Shown here: piece after piece, positions 16,499-26,586 of the stretch
Layout: each line of letters starts with the position of its first letter
How positions within the stretch are numbered: the stretch's first letter is position 1
NCBI RefSeq assembly: GCF_028714215.1
Contig: NZ_JAQTMS010000015.1
Coordinates: 28,078 to 92,077, forward strand
DNA: 64,000 nucleotides
Source of the DNA: Rhodoferax sp.
Lineage (GTDB): Bacteria > Pseudomonadota > Gammaproteobacteria > Burkholderiales > Burkholderiaceae_C
Direction of reading: 5' to 3'
Translations under genes and position numbers: made by a program
The notes under the pieces: generated by a model
What the model was told of the DNA's origin: nothing
The model's input: the letters and a program-made list of their open reading frames with translations, nothing else
Database searches by the model: none

Positions 16499-17658
16499 AG
16501 AAACTAGTCCGCATTTCCCTGATCGCTGCCTGTGCCATCGCCGCGCCGCTGAGCATGGCCCAGACCTCGGCAAAACTCAAGGTCGGCTTGATGCTGCCTT
16601 ACACCGGCACCTATGCCTCGCTGGGCAATGCCATCGAAAATGGCTTCCGGCTTTACCTTGCCGAAAAAGGCGGCAAGCTCAGCGGTCGGGAAATCGAGTT
16701 CATCAAGGTCGATGACGAGTCCGATCCGTCGAAGGCCACCGACAACGTCAACAAGCTGATCAAGCGCGACAACGTCGACGTGCTGGTGGGGACTGTTCAC
16801 TCCGGCGTCGCCATGGCCATGGCCAAGGTCGCCAAGGACACCGGCACCATCCTGATCGTGCCCAATGCCGGCGCCGACGTGGTGACCGGTGCCATGTGCG
16901 CGCCCAACATCTTCCGCAGTTCCTTCACCAACTGGCAACCGGGCTACGCCATGGGCGAGGTGGTGGCCAAGAAGGGACACAAAAAGGTAGTGACCATCAC
17001 CTGGAAATATGCCGCCGGCGATGAGTCGGTGAATGGTTTCAAGGAGTCGTTCGAGAAGGCCGGCGGCAAAGTGGTCAAGGAGTTGACCCTGCCCTTCCCG
17101 AACGTCGAATTCCAGGCCTTGCTGACCGAGATTGCAGCCACCAAACCGGATGCCGTCTACACCTTCTTCTCTGGCGGCGGCGCCGTCAAGTTCGTGAAGG
17201 ACTATGCGGCTGCCGGCCTGAAGAAAAGCATTCCCCTGTACGGCCCGGGCTTCCTGACCGATGGCACGCTGGAAGCCCAGGGTGCGGCGGCGGAAGGCTT
17301 GCTGACCACCCTGCACTATGCCGACAGTCTGGGCACGGCGCGCGACAACGCGTTCCGCCTGGCCTATGCCAAGACCTACAAGCTGCAGCCTGATGTGTTT
17401 GCGGTGCAGGGCTACGACGCGGCGCAGATGCTGGGCATCGGCCTGGCCGCCGTCAAGGGCGATATCAGCAAGCGGGCGGGCTTTGTCAGCGCCATCGAAA
17501 AAGCCAAGATCGACAGCCCGCGCGGCGCCTTCACGCTGTCCAAGTCGCACAACCCGGTGCAGGACATTTACCTGCGCCAGGTGGTGGGCAACGAGAACCG
17601 CTTTGTCAGTGTGATCAGCAAGGCACTGGCCGACCCGGCGCGCGGCTGCAAGATGTAA
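16495..17658 (+). CDS. Branched-chain amino acid-type ABC transporter substrate-binding protein
   Basis: This is a 387-residue periplasmic binding protein (Peripla_BP_6 type) with a clear Sec signal peptide ending at SMAQ. The core begins LKVGLMLPYTGTYASLG and includes the hinge stretch VLVGTVHSGVAMAMAKVAKD. The start is GTG 16495 with a GAGGAGA site 7 bases upstream. It opens a five-gene importer set (16495-21205) downstream of the box-cluster hydrolase, so the likely substrate is benzoate or a related aromatic acid rather than leucine; this is inferred from context. Two permeases and two ATPases follow. Confidence 0.92.
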   Translation: MKKLVRISLIAACAIAAPLSMAQTSAKLKVGLMLPYTGTYASLGNAIENGFRLYLAEKGGKLSGREIEFIKVDDESDPSKATDNVNKLIKRDNVDVLVGTVHSGVAMAMAKVAKDTGTILIVPNAGADVVTGAMCAPNIFRSSFTNWQPGYAMGEVVAKKGHKKVVTITWKYAAGDESVNGFKESFEKAGGKVVKELTLPFPNVEFQALLTEIAATKPDAVYTFFSGGGAVKFVKDYAAAGLKKSIPLYGPGFLTDGTLEAQGAAAEGLLTTLHYADSLGTARDNAFRLAYAKTYKLQPDVFAVQGYDAAQMLGIGLAAVKGDISKRAGFVSAIEKAKIDSPRGAFTLSKSHNPVQDIYLRQVVGNENRFVSVISKALADPARGCKM

Positions 17659-17684
17659 GGTAGGTACAACCAGTGCCACACCAC

Positions 17685-17771
17685 CACTGGATTGCGGGTC
17701 AAGCCCGCAATGACAGCCGGGCCCGCAATGACAAAGTGCTTGTCATCCCGGACTCGATCCGGGATCCAGTG
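17685..17771. repeat. Palindromic extragenic repeat element
   Basis: The element begins CACTGGAT and ends with its inverse ATCCAGTG. Inside are smaller palindromes: GCGGGTCAAGCCCGC on the left and CCCGGACTCGATCCGGG on the right, joined by ATGACA/TGTCAT inverted pieces. It lies between the binding-protein gene and the first permease gene of the importer. Elements of the form TGTCATCCCGGA...TCCGGGATCCAGTG are common dispersed repeats in proteobacterial genomes. Confidence 0.8.
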
Positions 17772-17809
17772 CTACGCCACTGCAATGACAGCCAGGGCGG
17801 GGCCGGTTC

Positions 17810-18724
17810 ATGGAAAGTTCGGCGCGCCAATCCACTGCGTATATGGACCTGCTGTTCTTCCTGATCCAGTGCCTGAACGCCTTGCAGTACGGCCTCTTGC
17901 TGTTTCTGGTGGCCTCCGGGCTGACCCTGATCTTCGGCATCATGGGCGTCATCAACCTGGCACACGGCAGCTTCTACATGATCGGTGCCTACATGGCCTA
18001 TGCGCTGGCACCGATCGTCGGCGGCACCTTGGGCGGCGGCTTTTTCGCCACCTTGCTGGTCGGGCTGGTGCTGGCCGTGCTGCTGGGTTACGTGCTGGAA
18101 TGGGTGTTCTTCAGCTTCCTGTACCAGCGCGAGCATCTGCAGCAGGTGTTGATGACCTATGGCCTGATCCTGGTGTTCGAGGAGTTGCGCAGTTTGCTGG
18201 TCGGCGACGACGTGCACGGCGTGGCGCCGCCCGACATTCTGGCCGGCACGCTGCCGCTGGGCGAGATGATGACTTACCCGGTCTACCGGCTGTTCATCTC
18301 GGCGGTCTGCCTGCTGCTGGCGCTGGCCATGTACCTGGTGTTCACGCGCACCCGGCTCGGCATGATGATACGGGCCGGCAGCACCAATCGCGAGATGGTC
18401 CAGTCGCTGGGCATCGATATCAAATTCCTGTACCGGGTGGTGTTCGCGGCCGGCGTTGCCGTGGCGGTGTTCGCCGGCATGGTGGCGGCACCGGTGTCGT
18501 CGGTCTATCCGGGCATGGGCAACACCGTTCTGATCATCTGCTTTGTGGTGGTGGTGATCGGCGGCATTGGCTCGATCCGCGGCGCTCTGCTGGCGTCCCT
18601 GCTGATCGGCGTCGTCGACACTTTCGGCAAAGTGCTGCTGCCACAGGCCTCCGGCGTGCTGATCTACGTGCTGATGGCGCTGATTCTGCTGTGGCGGCCG
18701 GATGGCCTCTTCAAGGCCGGCTAA
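17810..18724 (+). CDS. Liv-type ABC transporter permease (LivH-like)
   Basis: This is a 304-residue inner-membrane permease of the LivH branch, with family markers NALQYGLLLFLVASGLTLIFG and GVINLAHGSFYMIGAY and, near the end, the GGIGSIRGALLASLLIG loop. About eight hydrophobic segments are visible. ATG 17810 gives the full frame; ATG 17843 (MDLLFFL) would better fit the usual LivH start and is an alternative. A palindromic repeat lies just upstream. It works with the LivM-like partner at 18741. Confidence 0.93.
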   Translation: MESSARQSTAYMDLLFFLIQCLNALQYGLLLFLVASGLTLIFGIMGVINLAHGSFYMIGAYMAYALAPIVGGTLGGGFFATLLVGLVLAVLLGYVLEWVFFSFLYQREHLQQVLMTYGLILVFEELRSLLVGDDVHGVAPPDILAGTLPLGEMMTYPVYRLFISAVCLLLALAMYLVFTRTRLGMMIRAGSTNREMVQSLGIDIKFLYRVVFAAGVAVAVFAGMVAAPVSSVYPGMGNTVLIICFVVVVIGGIGSIRGALLASLLIGVVDTFGKVLLPQASGVLIYVLMALILLWRPDGLFKAG

Positions 18725-18740
18725 GCAGCGGATCAAGCCC

Positions 18741-19745
18741 ATGAAGCAAGCCAAGATCATCTTCGTCCTGCTGGCTTTTGCGCTGTTGGCGCTGTTTCCG
18801 CTGATCGCCGGCAAATACGGCATCGACCTGGTCACCAAGATCATGATCTTCGCCGTCTTTGCGCTCAGTCTCGAATTGCTGGTGGGCGGCACCGGCTTGG
18901 TGTGCTTCGGCCAGGCCGCGTTCCTGGGCCTGGGCGCCTATGCGGCGGTGCGCCTGTCGCCGCAGGACGCCTCGCCTTCCGTGCTGTGGCTGCTGCCGGC
19001 CTGCGTGCTGGCGGCGGCCCTCTACGCGCTGCTGGTGGGCGCCCTGTCGCTGCGCACCAAAGGCGTCTACTTCATCATGGTGACGCTGGCCTTTTCCCAG
19101 ATGGCCTATTACGTGGCGCACGACACGCCGCTGGGCGGCGGCACCGACGGCATTTACATGACCACCAAACCGGTGCTGGGCAGCTTGCTGGACCTGGACC
19201 GGCCGCTGACGCTGTACCTGTTCACACTGGCCTGCCTGGGCCTCGTGTTCGCCTTCCTGACGCTGCTGCTGCGCTCGCGCTTTGGCCGCGCGCTGGCCGG
19301 CATCCGGGTCAACGAGCAGCGCATGCGGGCCACCGGTTTCTCGACCTACTGGTACAAGCTGGCGGCCTTTGTCATCTCCGGCGGCATCGCCGGGCTGGCC
19401 GGCTTCCTGTTTGCCGTGAAGGACGGTTTTGTGAACCCGGAGCTGATCAGCTGGCACGTCTCCGGCAACGTGCTGATCATGATCATTCTGGGTGGTATCG
19501 GGCAGTTGCGCGGGGCCGTGCTGGGCGCTTTCGCGTTTGCCATGCTACAGGAGTTGTTCAAATCGGAAGTCATCTTTGGCGACTTCGCCAAGCATTGGCA
19601 ACTGGGCCTGGGCCTGACCATCATCGCCAGCGTGGCGCTGCTGCCGCGCGGGCTGGTGGGCCTGCCGCAACAACTGGCCGAGCGGCTGCGGGCGCGCGCC
19701 AAGCCTGACTCTGCGACGGACAGCGGGGAGCCTGACGATGAGTGA
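18741..19745 (+). CDS. Liv-type ABC transporter permease (LivM-like)
   Basis: This is a 334-residue permease of the LivM branch. Family motifs include [45 protein letters not shown] and the cytoplasmic coupling region [19 protein letters not shown]. The start ATG 18741 lies 16 bases after the upstream stop codon; an in-frame GTG at 18702 would overlap the upstream gene without a better signal. It ends 8 bases inside the next gene, indicating translational coupling. Confidence 0.93.
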   Translation: MKQAKIIFVLLAFALLALFPLIAGKYGIDLVTKIMIFAVFALSLELLVGGTGLVCFGQAAFLGLGAYAAVRLSPQDASPSVLWLLPACVLAAALYALLVGALSLRTKGVYFIMVTLAFSQMAYYVAHDTPLGGGTDGIYMTTKPVLGSLLDLDRPLTLYLFTLACLGLVFAFLTLLLRSRFGRALAGIRVNEQRMRATGFSTYWYKLAAFVISGGIAGLAGFLFAVKDGFVNPELISWHVSGNVLIMIILGGIGQLRGAVLGAFAFAMLQELFKSEVIFGDFAKHWQLGLGLTIIASVALLPRGLVGLPQQLAERLRARAKPDSATDSGEPDDE

Positions 19746-20502
19746 GGCCAAGGTGCTGTTGCGCGCCAAAGAGATCACGCGCGTCTGGGGTGGCCTGATC
19801 GCGCTGAACCGGGTTTCGTTGCAGTTGGAGCGCCAGAGCGTGCACGCGGTGATCGGGCCCAACGGCGCCGGCAAGTCGACCCTGATCAACATCCTGTCGG
19901 GCGAGCTGGCACCCAGCAGCGGGCAGATCGAACTGCTGGGCCGGGACGTGACGGCCTGGTCGCAGCCCCGGCGCGCCCGCTTTGGCCTGGGTCGCAGCTA
20001 CCAGCGCAACACCATCTACCCCAGCTTCAGCGTGCTGGAGAACTGCCGGCTGGCGGCGCAGATGCGCCAGCCCAAGCCGTGGGCCTTCTGGCAGGATGCC
20101 CAGCGCTGCCAAGTCAGCACCCGGGTGGCGCTGGAAGTAGCGCAACGCGCCGGTCTGGCCGAAGTGCTGGAACGCACCGCCGGGCTGCTGTCGCACGGCC
20201 AGAAGCGCCAACTGGAGGTCGCGATGTGCCTGGCCAGCGGCCCCGAGGTGCTGCTGCTCGACGAGCCCCTGGCCGGCATGGGCGCGGAGGAAACCGAACG
20301 CATGCTGAGCCTGCTGGCGGAGCTGAAAAAAGACCATGCCATCCTGCTGGTGGAACACGACATGGACGCTGTCTTTCGCATCGCCGACCGCATCACGGTG
20401 ATGGTCAACGGCGCCGTCATCGCCTCCGGCTCGCCGGCTTTCGTGCGCAACAGTCCGGAAGTACGGCTGGCCTACCTGGGGGAGCTATCGGATGCGCAAT
20501 GA
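19738..20502 (+). CDS. Liv-type ABC transporter ATPase (LivG-like)
   Basis: This is a 254-residue ATPase with Walker [10 protein letters not shown], the LivG-type insertion [21 protein letters not shown], a signature region degraded to [11 protein letters not shown] (SHGQ in place of SGGQ, usual for LivG), and Walker [12 protein letters not shown]. The extended C-terminal segment [21 protein letters not shown] is typical of LivG. It overlaps the upstream gene by 8 bases and the downstream ATPase by 11. Confidence 0.94.
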   Translation: MSEAKVLLRAKEITRVWGGLIALNRVSLQLERQSVHAVIGPNGAGKSTLINILSGELAPSSGQIELLGRDVTAWSQPRRARFGLGRSYQRNTIYPSFSVLENCRLAAQMRQPKPWAFWQDAQRCQVSTRVALEVAQRAGLAEVLERTAGLLSHGQKRQLEVAMCLASGPEVLLLDEPLAGMGAEETERMLSLLAELKKDHAILLVEHDMDAVFRIADRITVMVNGAVIASGSPAFVRNSPEVRLAYLGELSDAQ

Positions 20503-21205
20503 TCTGATCGTCGACGCTCACGGCGTTCACGCCTGGTACGGCTCCAGCCATGTGCTGCTGGGGGTCGACCTGCAAATTGCGCGCGGCCAGACGTTTGGCT
20601 TGCTGGGCCGCAACGGCATGGGCAAGAGCACGCTGATCCGCACCCTGCTGGGTCATGTGGCGCAGCGCGACGGCCAGATCCATCTGTTCGGGCAGGACGC
20701 CTCGCACTTGCAGCCGCACCAGGTGGCCCGCCTGGGGGTCGCTTACGTGCCCGAGGGGCGTGGCGTGTTTCCCAATCTCTCGGTGCGCGAAAACCTGGTG
20801 ATGGCGGCACGGCGCGGCCGCGACGGGCGCATGGACTGGCCTTATGAGCGCGTGCTGGAGACTTTTCCCAGGCTGGGCGAGCGGGTGGCCCAATTGGGCG
20901 GGCAACTGTCCGGCGGCGAGCAGCAAATGCTGTCGATTGGCCGGGCCTTGATGACGCACCCGGAACTGATCGTGCTGGACGAGGCGACCGAAGGGCTGGC
21001 GCCGCTGATCGTGGCCGACATCTGGCGCGTCATCGGCGAGATTCGCGCCAGTGGCATCGCCACCTTGATCGTCGACCGCGACTACCGCAAGGTACTGGCG
21101 CGCTCCGACCAGGCCCTGGTGCTGCAGAAAGGCCGCGTGGTGCTGCACGGGGCGTCCGGCGAACTGGCCGGCAACCCGGCCTTGTCGGCTTACCTGGGGG
21201 TTTGA
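20492..21205 (+). CDS. Liv-type ABC transporter ATPase (LivF-like)
   Basis: This is a 237-residue ATPase with Walker [11 protein letters not shown], the LivF marker [17 protein letters not shown], signature [15 protein letters not shown] and Walker [13 protein letters not shown]. The D-loop LDEATEGL is typical of LivF. It is the last gene of the box-linked importer operon. About 80 bases of non-coding DNA separate it from the MntA/HepT region. Confidence 0.94.
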   Translation: MRNDLIVDAHGVHAWYGSSHVLLGVDLQIARGQTFGLLGRNGMGKSTLIRTLLGHVAQRDGQIHLFGQDASHLQPHQVARLGVAYVPEGRGVFPNLSVRENLVMAARRGRDGRMDWPYERVLETFPRLGERVAQLGGQLSGGEQQMLSIGRALMTHPELIVLDEATEGLAPLIVADIWRVIGEIRASGIATLIVDRDYRKVLARSDQALVLQKGRVVLHGASGELAGNPALSAYLGV

Positions 21206-21321
21206 CGGGCCAGCACGCAACTTTGGTTGTGTGGGCTTCACAAAGCTGGATAATCTGCACTTAAAAGTTCGGGTATCCGGATTTGATACTCCACCTTGTG
21301 ACCCGCAAAGGGATGCCAGCA

Positions 21322-21612
21322 ATGAAACCCTCCGAAGCTCTATCCGCCCACCGGGGCAGCATCCGCCGTATCGTCGAATCGCACCGGGCGTGCAACCCTC
21401 GGGTGTTCGGGTCCGTGGTTCACGGTGACGACACCGAAGACAGCGACCTCGACATTTTGATCGACCCTACGCCGGAGACCACACTCTTCGACATTGGGGC
21501 GATTCGCCATGAGTTGCTTCAACTCCTTGGCTTGCCGGTTGATGTGTTGACACCGAAAGCATTACCAGACAGATTTCGCGCCACGGTTCTGGCGGAAGCG
21601 ATGCCCATATGA
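21322..21612 (+). CDS. mntA: MntA-type minimal nucleotidyltransferase (antitoxin)
   Basis: This is a 96-residue MNT-fold protein. The active-site motif GS-x10-D-x-D is intact (GSVVHGDDTEDSDLD), as expected of an enzyme that adds AMP to its partner toxin. The start ATG 21322 (MKPSEALSAHRG) gives the usual length; ATG 21313 is also in frame. It overlaps the HepT gene by ATGA. In the characterised Shewanella pair MntA inactivates HepT by poly-AMPylation of a tyrosine; the same is inferred here from motif and order. Confidence 0.9.
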   Translation: MKPSEALSAHRGSIRRIVESHRACNPRVFGSVVHGDDTEDSDLDILIDPTPETTLFDIGAIRHELLQLLGLPVDVLTPKALPDRFRATVLAEAMPI

Positions 21613-21989
21613 GCCGCGACAAGCAAAGGTTGTCCGATTACCTATGCCACATTGCGCAAGCCATTGAACGTATCGAGCGGTACACCGAAGACCTTGACGA
21701 GTTGGCGTTCTTGCAGAACGAAATGGCTCAGGACGCGGTGATTCGGAACTTTGAAATCATCGGCGAGGCCAGTCACAACATCGTGTCTCATTACCCCGAG
21801 TTCGCAGCGACCCATCCTGAATTACCCCTGGCGTTCGCCTATCAGATGCGCAACGCGGTAGCACATGGGTATTTCAAGGTGGACTTGGAAATCGTCTGGA
21901 AGACCGTTCAGAACGAACTCGCCGGACTGCACACGCAGGTGAAGCAAGTGCTTGGAGACTTGCCTCACAAGGACACCCCCCGTTTTTGA
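21609..21989 (+). CDS. hepT: HepT-type HEPN ribonuclease toxin (DUF86)
   Basis: This is a 126-residue all-helical HEPN protein. It has the DUF86 stretch DAVIRNFEIIGEASHNI and the catalytic R-x4-H-x-Y motif in MRNAVAHGYFKVD, so both the RNase histidine and the tyrosine modified by MntA partners are present. It is translated from an ATG overlapping mntA. It probably acts as an RNase in the absence of modification. The pair sits between two unrelated importer operons, as a stand-alone cassette. Confidence 0.92.
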   Translation: MSRDKQRLSDYLCHIAQAIERIERYTEDLDELAFLQNEMAQDAVIRNFEIIGEASHNIVSHYPEFAATHPELPLAFAYQMRNAVAHGYFKVDLEIVWKTVQNELAGLHTQVKQVLGDLPHKDTPRF

Positions 21990-22075
21990 CACCCCGCGAC
22001 TGCCGCCGGCCACCGCGCCAGCCGCCTTGGTCGCTTGCAGCCGTCACGGCGTTGAAACGGGTACTCCGGCTTCCG

Positions 22076-22810
22076 TCAATGACTGAGAATCTTCGACAGA
22101 AACAACTGCGCGCGATCGGAACGCGGGCTGCCAAAGAACTCCTCCTTGGTCGCATCCTCGACGATCTCGCCCTGGTCCATGAAGATCACGCGATTGGCCA
22201 CTTTTTTTGCGAAACCCATCTCGTGCGAGACCACCATCATGGTCATGCCTTCATGGGCCAGCTCGACCATCACGTCCAACACCTCATTGATCATTTCCGG
22301 GTCCAGCGCCGACGTCGGCTCGTCAAACAACATGGCGATCGGGTCCATGGAGAGGGCGCGCGCGATCGCCACACGCTGCTGCTGGCCGCCCGAGAGTTGG
22401 CCCGGAAATTTGTCCTTGTGTGCCAATAGGCCGACGCGGTCGAGCAGCTTGAGGCCGCGCTGCACCGCCTCGTCCTGGGGACGCTTGAGCACCATGACCT
22501 GCGCCAGCGCCAGGTTGTTGGTGATCGACAAATGCGGGAACAACTCGAAACTCTGGAACACCATGCCGATGCGCGCGCGCAGCTTGGGCAGGTCGGTTCC
22601 GCGGCCACCCACGTCGATGCCGTCAACCGTGATCTTGCCCTGCTGGAACGGCTCCAGTGCGTTGACGGTCTTGATCAGCGTCGACTTGCCGGAGCCCGAG
22701 GGGCCGCAAATCACCACCACCTCGCCCTTGTCGACCTGGGTACTGCAGTTCTTCAGCACCTGGAAGCTGCCGTACCACTTGCTGACGTTGCTGAGTTCTA
22801 TCATGGCCAT
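22076..22810 (-). CDS. gltL: Glutamate/aspartate ABC transporter ATPase
   Basis: This is a 244-residue polar-amino-acid ATPase with Walker [26 protein letters not shown], signature [15 protein letters not shown] and Walker [15 protein letters not shown]. The PxxMxKR-free [18 protein letters not shown] tail is typical of GltL/GlnQ. It is the last gene of gltIJKL and starts 20 bases after gltK. ATG 22804 is an alternative start. Confidence 0.94.
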   Translation of the reverse strand: MAMIELSNVSKWYGSFQVLKNCSTQVDKGEVVVICGPSGSGKSTLIKTVNALEPFQQGKITVDGIDVGGRGTDLPKLRARIGMVFQSFELFPHLSITNNLALAQVMVLKRPQDEAVQRGLKLLDRVGLLAHKDKFPGQLSGGQQQRVAIARALSMDPIAMLFDEPTSALDPEMINEVLDVMVELAHEGMTMMVVSHEMGFAKKVANRVIFMDQGEIVEDATKEEFFGSPRSDRAQLFLSKILSH

Positions 22811-22830
22811 GGGGAAAACTTTCTTTTTTC

Positions 22831-23523
22831 TTAGCGTGCGATGGCGATACGGGTCTGCAAGCGCTTGACCCAGAAGGACAGGAACAGGCAGAGGGCAAAG
22901 TACACCACGGCCACAAAGAGATACATCTCGACCAGGCGGCCGTCGCGCTGGGCGACCTTGCTGGCCATGGTGACAAAGTCCGGCAGCGAGATGATGTAGA
23001 CCAGCGAGACGTCCTGGAACAGGATGATGGTCTGCGTCAGCAGGACGGGCGTCATGTTGCGAAAGGCCTGCGGTAGCACCACCTGGCGCATGACTTGCCA
23101 GTAAGTCAAGCCCAAGGCATAGCCCGCATTGGCCTGTCCGCTGGCGATGCTCTGGATGCCGGCGCGCATGATCTCGCAGTAGTAGCAGGCCTCGAACAGG
23201 ATGAAGGTCACCAGGGCCGACGTGAAAGCACCGACCTTGATCGGCGTTGGCGAGCCTATGATCCAGGCGCCGATGTAAGGCACCAGGAAATAGAACCAGA
23301 AAATGACCAGCACCAGCGGGATAGCGCGCAGTCCGTTGACGTAGACTGCCGCCATCCAGGCCATGGGCTTGACCGAAGACAGCCGCATCATGGCCAGCAG
23401 CGTGCCCAGCACAATGCCGCCGGCCATGGCCATCACGGTAACCTCCAGCGTGAAGGCCAGGCCCTGAAAAATCAGCACCTGCCAGGTGCGCGCGATGACG
23501 TCGAAGTCGAAGTTCTGGAACAT
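22831..23523 (-). CDS. gltK: Glutamate/aspartate ABC transporter permease
   Basis: This is a 230-residue inner-membrane permease of the HisM/GltK type, with [19 protein letters not shown] near residue 65 and the coupling-loop motif [23 protein letters not shown]. It pairs with GltJ, whose stop codon lies 3 bases before its start. About five hydrophobic helices are visible. Confidence 0.93.
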   Translation of the reverse strand: MFQNFDFDVIARTWQVLIFQGLAFTLEVTVMAMAGGIVLGTLLAMMRLSSVKPMAWMAAVYVNGLRAIPLVLVIFWFYFLVPYIGAWIIGSPTPIKVGAFTSALVTFILFEACYYCEIMRAGIQSIASGQANAGYALGLTYWQVMRQVVLPQAFRNMTPVLLTQTIILFQDVSLVYIISLPDFVTMASKVAQRDGRLVEMYLFVAVVYFALCLFLSFWVKRLQTRIAIAR

Positions 23524-23526
23524 GGC

Positions 23527-24264
23527 TTAGCTCGATCTTCCGCCGATATAGCCGGGCACCGCGACCCAGCGCTCAAGACCGCGCATCGCCAACACGACGA
23601 TGCCGTTGACGACCAGGTAAATCAGGGTGGCGGCGCTAAAGGCTTCGAAGATCTGGAAGCTGAACTCCTGCATCGAGCGCGTGCTGGCAGTCAGCTCCAT
23701 CAGGCCTATGGTCAAAGCCACCGCCGTGTTCTTGAGGATGTTGAGAAATTCGCTGGTCAGGGGCGGCAGCACGATGCGCACGGCCATCGGCAGCAGCACA
23801 TGGCGGTACGTCTGTGGCAGCGTCATGCCGAGTGCGGTGCTGGCGGCCATCTGCCCGCGCGGCAGCGACCCGATGCCGGCGCGCACCAGTTCGGCGACAC
23901 GCGCCGACGTGAAAAAGGCCAAGGCCACGACCGCCGTCCAGAAGCTTGAGTTGGGCAATTGCTTGAGCCAACTGCCCAGGGACGTTGGCAACAGTTCCGG
24001 CACCACAAAAAACCACAGGAACATCTGCACCAGCAAAGGGATGTTGCGGAACAGTTCGACATAGGCATTGCCCAAGCGCACCGCCCAGACCAAGGGCGTG
24101 GTGCGCACGGTGCCGATGACCAGCCCCAGGGCGAGTGCAATCACCCAGGCCGTGAAGCCGGTGGCCAGCGTCCAGCGCAGGCCATTGAACAAGGTCTGCA
24201 AATAGGTGCCGCTGGCATCCGGCGACAGTTCCCAGAAGATGCCCCAGTTCCAGTGGTAGTTCAT
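23527..24264 (-). CDS. gltJ: Glutamate/aspartate ABC transporter permease
   Basis: This is a 245-residue permease. It begins [16 protein letters not shown] and shows [23 protein letters not shown] and the coupling-loop motif [23 protein letters not shown]. The family normally lists GltJ before GltK, as here along the minus strand. It starts 25 bases after gltI. Confidence 0.93.
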   Translation of the reverse strand: MNYHWNWGIFWELSPDASGTYLQTLFNGLRWTLATGFTAWVIALALGLVIGTVRTTPLVWAVRLGNAYVELFRNIPLLVQMFLWFFVVPELLPTSLGSWLKQLPNSSFWTAVVALAFFTSARVAELVRAGIGSLPRGQMAASTALGMTLPQTYRHVLLPMAVRIVLPPLTSEFLNILKNTAVALTIGLMELTASTRSMQEFSFQIFEAFSAATLIYLVVNGIVVLAMRGLERWVAVPGYIGGRSS

Positions 24265-24289
24265 GCGTGCTTCGCGCCCTGCGCCTGCC

Positions 24290-25192
24290 TTACTTGTAAG
24301 CCGCCGGATCGGGTGAGTCGATCGGGTTGACCGTCAGGTTCTTGAACACGGGGTTCATCGGCATGTTCAGGTTGATGCCCTTGGGGGGGATCGGGCTGGT
24401 AAACCACTTGGCGTAGATCTTGTTGATCTCGCCGCTCTTGTAGATGTTGACCATGGCCGCGTCAACCACCTTCTTGAAGGCCGGATCGTCCTTGCGCAGC
24501 ATGATGCCGTAGGGCTCGGGCAGTGACATTGCCTCCGCCGAGATCTGCCATTGGCCTGGGTTGGCGCTGCTGGCCGCCAGACTGGCCAGCAGGATGTCGT
24601 CCATCACGAAAGCCACGGCACGGCCGGTCTCGACCATCAGGAAAGCCTCGGCATGGTCCTTGGCGGCCAGGATGTTGATGCCCAGGTTTTTCGCCCCGTT
24701 GAGTTCGGTGAGCTGCTTGATGTTGGTGGTGCCCGAGGTGGAGACCACTGTCTTGCCCTTCAGATCGGCCAGGGCGTTGAGCTTGTCGGCCTTCTTGGCG
24801 ATGAAGCGGTTGGCGGTAAGAAAGTGGGTGATGGTGTAGCTGACCTGTTTCTGGCGCTCGGCGTTGTTGGTGGTGGAGCCGCATTCGAGGTCGATCGTGC
24901 CGTTGGCCAGCAGCGGAATCCGGGTGGCGGATGTCACCGGCTGATAGACGACCTTCAGGTTGGGCAGCTTCAGTTCGACTTTGACGGCATCGACGATACG
25001 GGCGCACAAGTCCATGGCATAGCCGATCGGTTGCTGCTTGTCATCGAGGTACGAGAACGGAATCGAGGCGTCCCGATTGCCCACCGTGATGGTGCCAGCG
25101 GCGCGCACTTTTTCCAGGGTGCCTTGCGCCAGTGCGCCGCAGGCGATGCCGGCCAGCAACAATGTGCCTATAAGTTTTCGCGTGAGTTTCAT
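24290..25192 (-). CDS. gltI: Glutamate/aspartate-binding periplasmic protein
   Basis: This is a 300-residue type II periplasmic binding protein with a signal peptide ending around GALAQ. The mature part opens TLEKVRAAGTITVGNRDASIPFSYLDD, and IDLECGSTTNNAERQKQV is characteristic of GltI/DEBP proteins. It is the first gene of the gltIJKL operon, which reads toward 22076. The AT-containing gap upstream (25193-25291) probably holds the promoter. Confidence 0.94.
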   Translation of the reverse strand: MKLTRKLIGTLLLAGIACGALAQGTLEKVRAAGTITVGNRDASIPFSYLDDKQQPIGYAMDLCARIVDAVKVELKLPNLKVVYQPVTSATRIPLLANGTIDLECGSTTNNAERQKQVSYTITHFLTANRFIAKKADKLNALADLKGKTVVSTSGTTNIKQLTELNGAKNLGINILAAKDHAEAFLMVETGRAVAFVMDDILLASLAASSANPGQWQISAEAMSLPEPYGIMLRKDDPAFKKVVDAAMVNIYKSGEINKIYAKWFTSPIPPKGINLNMPMNPVFKNLTVNPIDSPDPAAYK

Positions 25193-25291
25193 ACGATCTC
25201 CTTCTTGGTTAAACGATGTGCCGATCTGTTTTGCCCAGACCCAGCGCGCGATGCAAACAGGTGCAATGTTACTGCGGGAAAGGGCAGGCGC

Positions 25292-26557
25292 TCAGCGAAG
25301 GTTGCCGGTATGACCCAATGAATAGCGGCCCGGCTGCGGCCAGACCGTCAAACCGTGCGGTTCCTGCCCGACTTTGATTTGCGCCACTTTTCCGCTGCCG
25401 GTATCGAAACGATAAACCACATCGTCGAAGCGGCCGGCCAGCCACAGTGTCTTGCCGTCGGCGCTGACATTGCCCATGTCGGGGCTGCCGCCGCCCGGGA
25501 CCAGCCACTGGGCCAGCACTTTGTTGCTCGCAAAGTCGATCACCGTGACGCCGCCGGCGCCGTGTCTGGCGCCATGAATACGGTGCGTGCCCCGGTTCGC
25601 GACGTAAAGCAGCTTGCCGTCCCGACTGGGATAGAGACCGTGCGCGCCAACGCCGGTGGCAATGAAGTCGACTTCCTTCAGGGCCTCGCCATCCACCACG
25701 TGGACGCCATCGGCCTCCATGTCGGCAACATAGAAACGTTTTCCATCCGGCGCGATGCGAATGTCCTGCGGCATTCCCTTGGAAGCAGTGCAAATTTCGC
25801 TCAGGCTGGGATCGAACGGCTGATTGGCCGATTCCTTGAACCGGGTGCGTGGCATGGCCAGCTTCAGCTCACCCACAACACGCCGATTGACGAGGTCAAT
25901 CTTGGTCACGCTACCGTTGAATTCGCAGGTGAAAAGTGCGTACCTGCCATCGATTGAAAAATCGGCGTGGTTGATGCCGCCGCAGTTGGGTGTAGCAATG
26001 GAGTACTGCAGCTTCATGCTTTGCGGATCCCGGAAATCGAGCCGCTTGCGTGCTTCCGCCACGACGATGGCCGATTGGCCATCCGGTGTGAAATACATGT
26101 TGTAGGGGTCGTCGACGGGGATCGATCTGCCAGCCTTGCCGGTCAGCGGGTCTATCGGTGTCAGGCTGCCGATCAGGCGACGCTCGGCGTTGTTGGCAAC
26201 CCACAAGGTTTTCAGATCCCAGGATGGAACGATGTGCTGGGGCGCGACCCCGACCTTGAAACGGTCCAGCACCTTGGACGTCGCCGGGTCTATGACATAG
26301 ACATCGTTGGACCGCAGATTCGGAACATAGACCCGTTCAAGGTGGTTTTTGACCGCTGCGCTCATATGCCCCGCACCGGTTTCGCTGTAGAGATTCCTGC
26401 CGTCGACGACCGGCGGCATGCCCTCCACCGTGGCGATAGAGGCCGCCGCCGGCTCTGGCGCAGGCGCCGCGCCGTGAACCAGCGTGCTGCCAAAAACGAT
26501 CACTGTCGCGGCCATGGCCAAACCGGCAAACCAGCTGATTTTTGATTTTTTGGACAT
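25292..26557 (-). CDS. Exported beta-propeller protein (YncE-like)
   Basis: This is a 421-residue protein with a signal peptide or N-terminal anchor (residues about 8-30). Repeated blades of about 45 residues are visible: VYVPNLRSNDVYVIDPATSKVLDRF, LWVANNAERR, YALFTCEFNGSVTKIDLVNRRVVGEL, RFYVADMEADGVHVVDGEAL, LLYVANRGTHR and LWLAGRFDDVVYRFDTGSG, as in YVTN/YncE seven-bladed propellers. No enzymatic motif is evident. It lies 29 bases downstream of the creatininase-family gene and is probably co-transcribed. The ligand or partner is unknown. Confidence 0.82.
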   Translation of the reverse strand: MSKKSKISWFAGLAMAATVIVFGSTLVHGAAPAPEPAAASIATVEGMPPVVDGRNLYSETGAGHMSAAVKNHLERVYVPNLRSNDVYVIDPATSKVLDRFKVGVAPQHIVPSWDLKTLWVANNAERRLIGSLTPIDPLTGKAGRSIPVDDPYNMYFTPDGQSAIVVAEARKRLDFRDPQSMKLQYSIATPNCGGINHADFSIDGRYALFTCEFNGSVTKIDLVNRRVVGELKLAMPRTRFKESANQPFDPSLSEICTASKGMPQDIRIAPDGKRFYVADMEADGVHVVDGEALKEVDFIATGVGAHGLYPSRDGKLLYVANRGTHRIHGARHGAGGVTVIDFASNKVLAQWLVPGGGSPDMGNVSADGKTLWLAGRFDDVVYRFDTGSGKVAQIKVGQEPHGLTVWPQPGRYSLGHTGNLR

Positions 26558-26586
26558 TCAATACCCTGGAAACATTTCTTTCAAGA

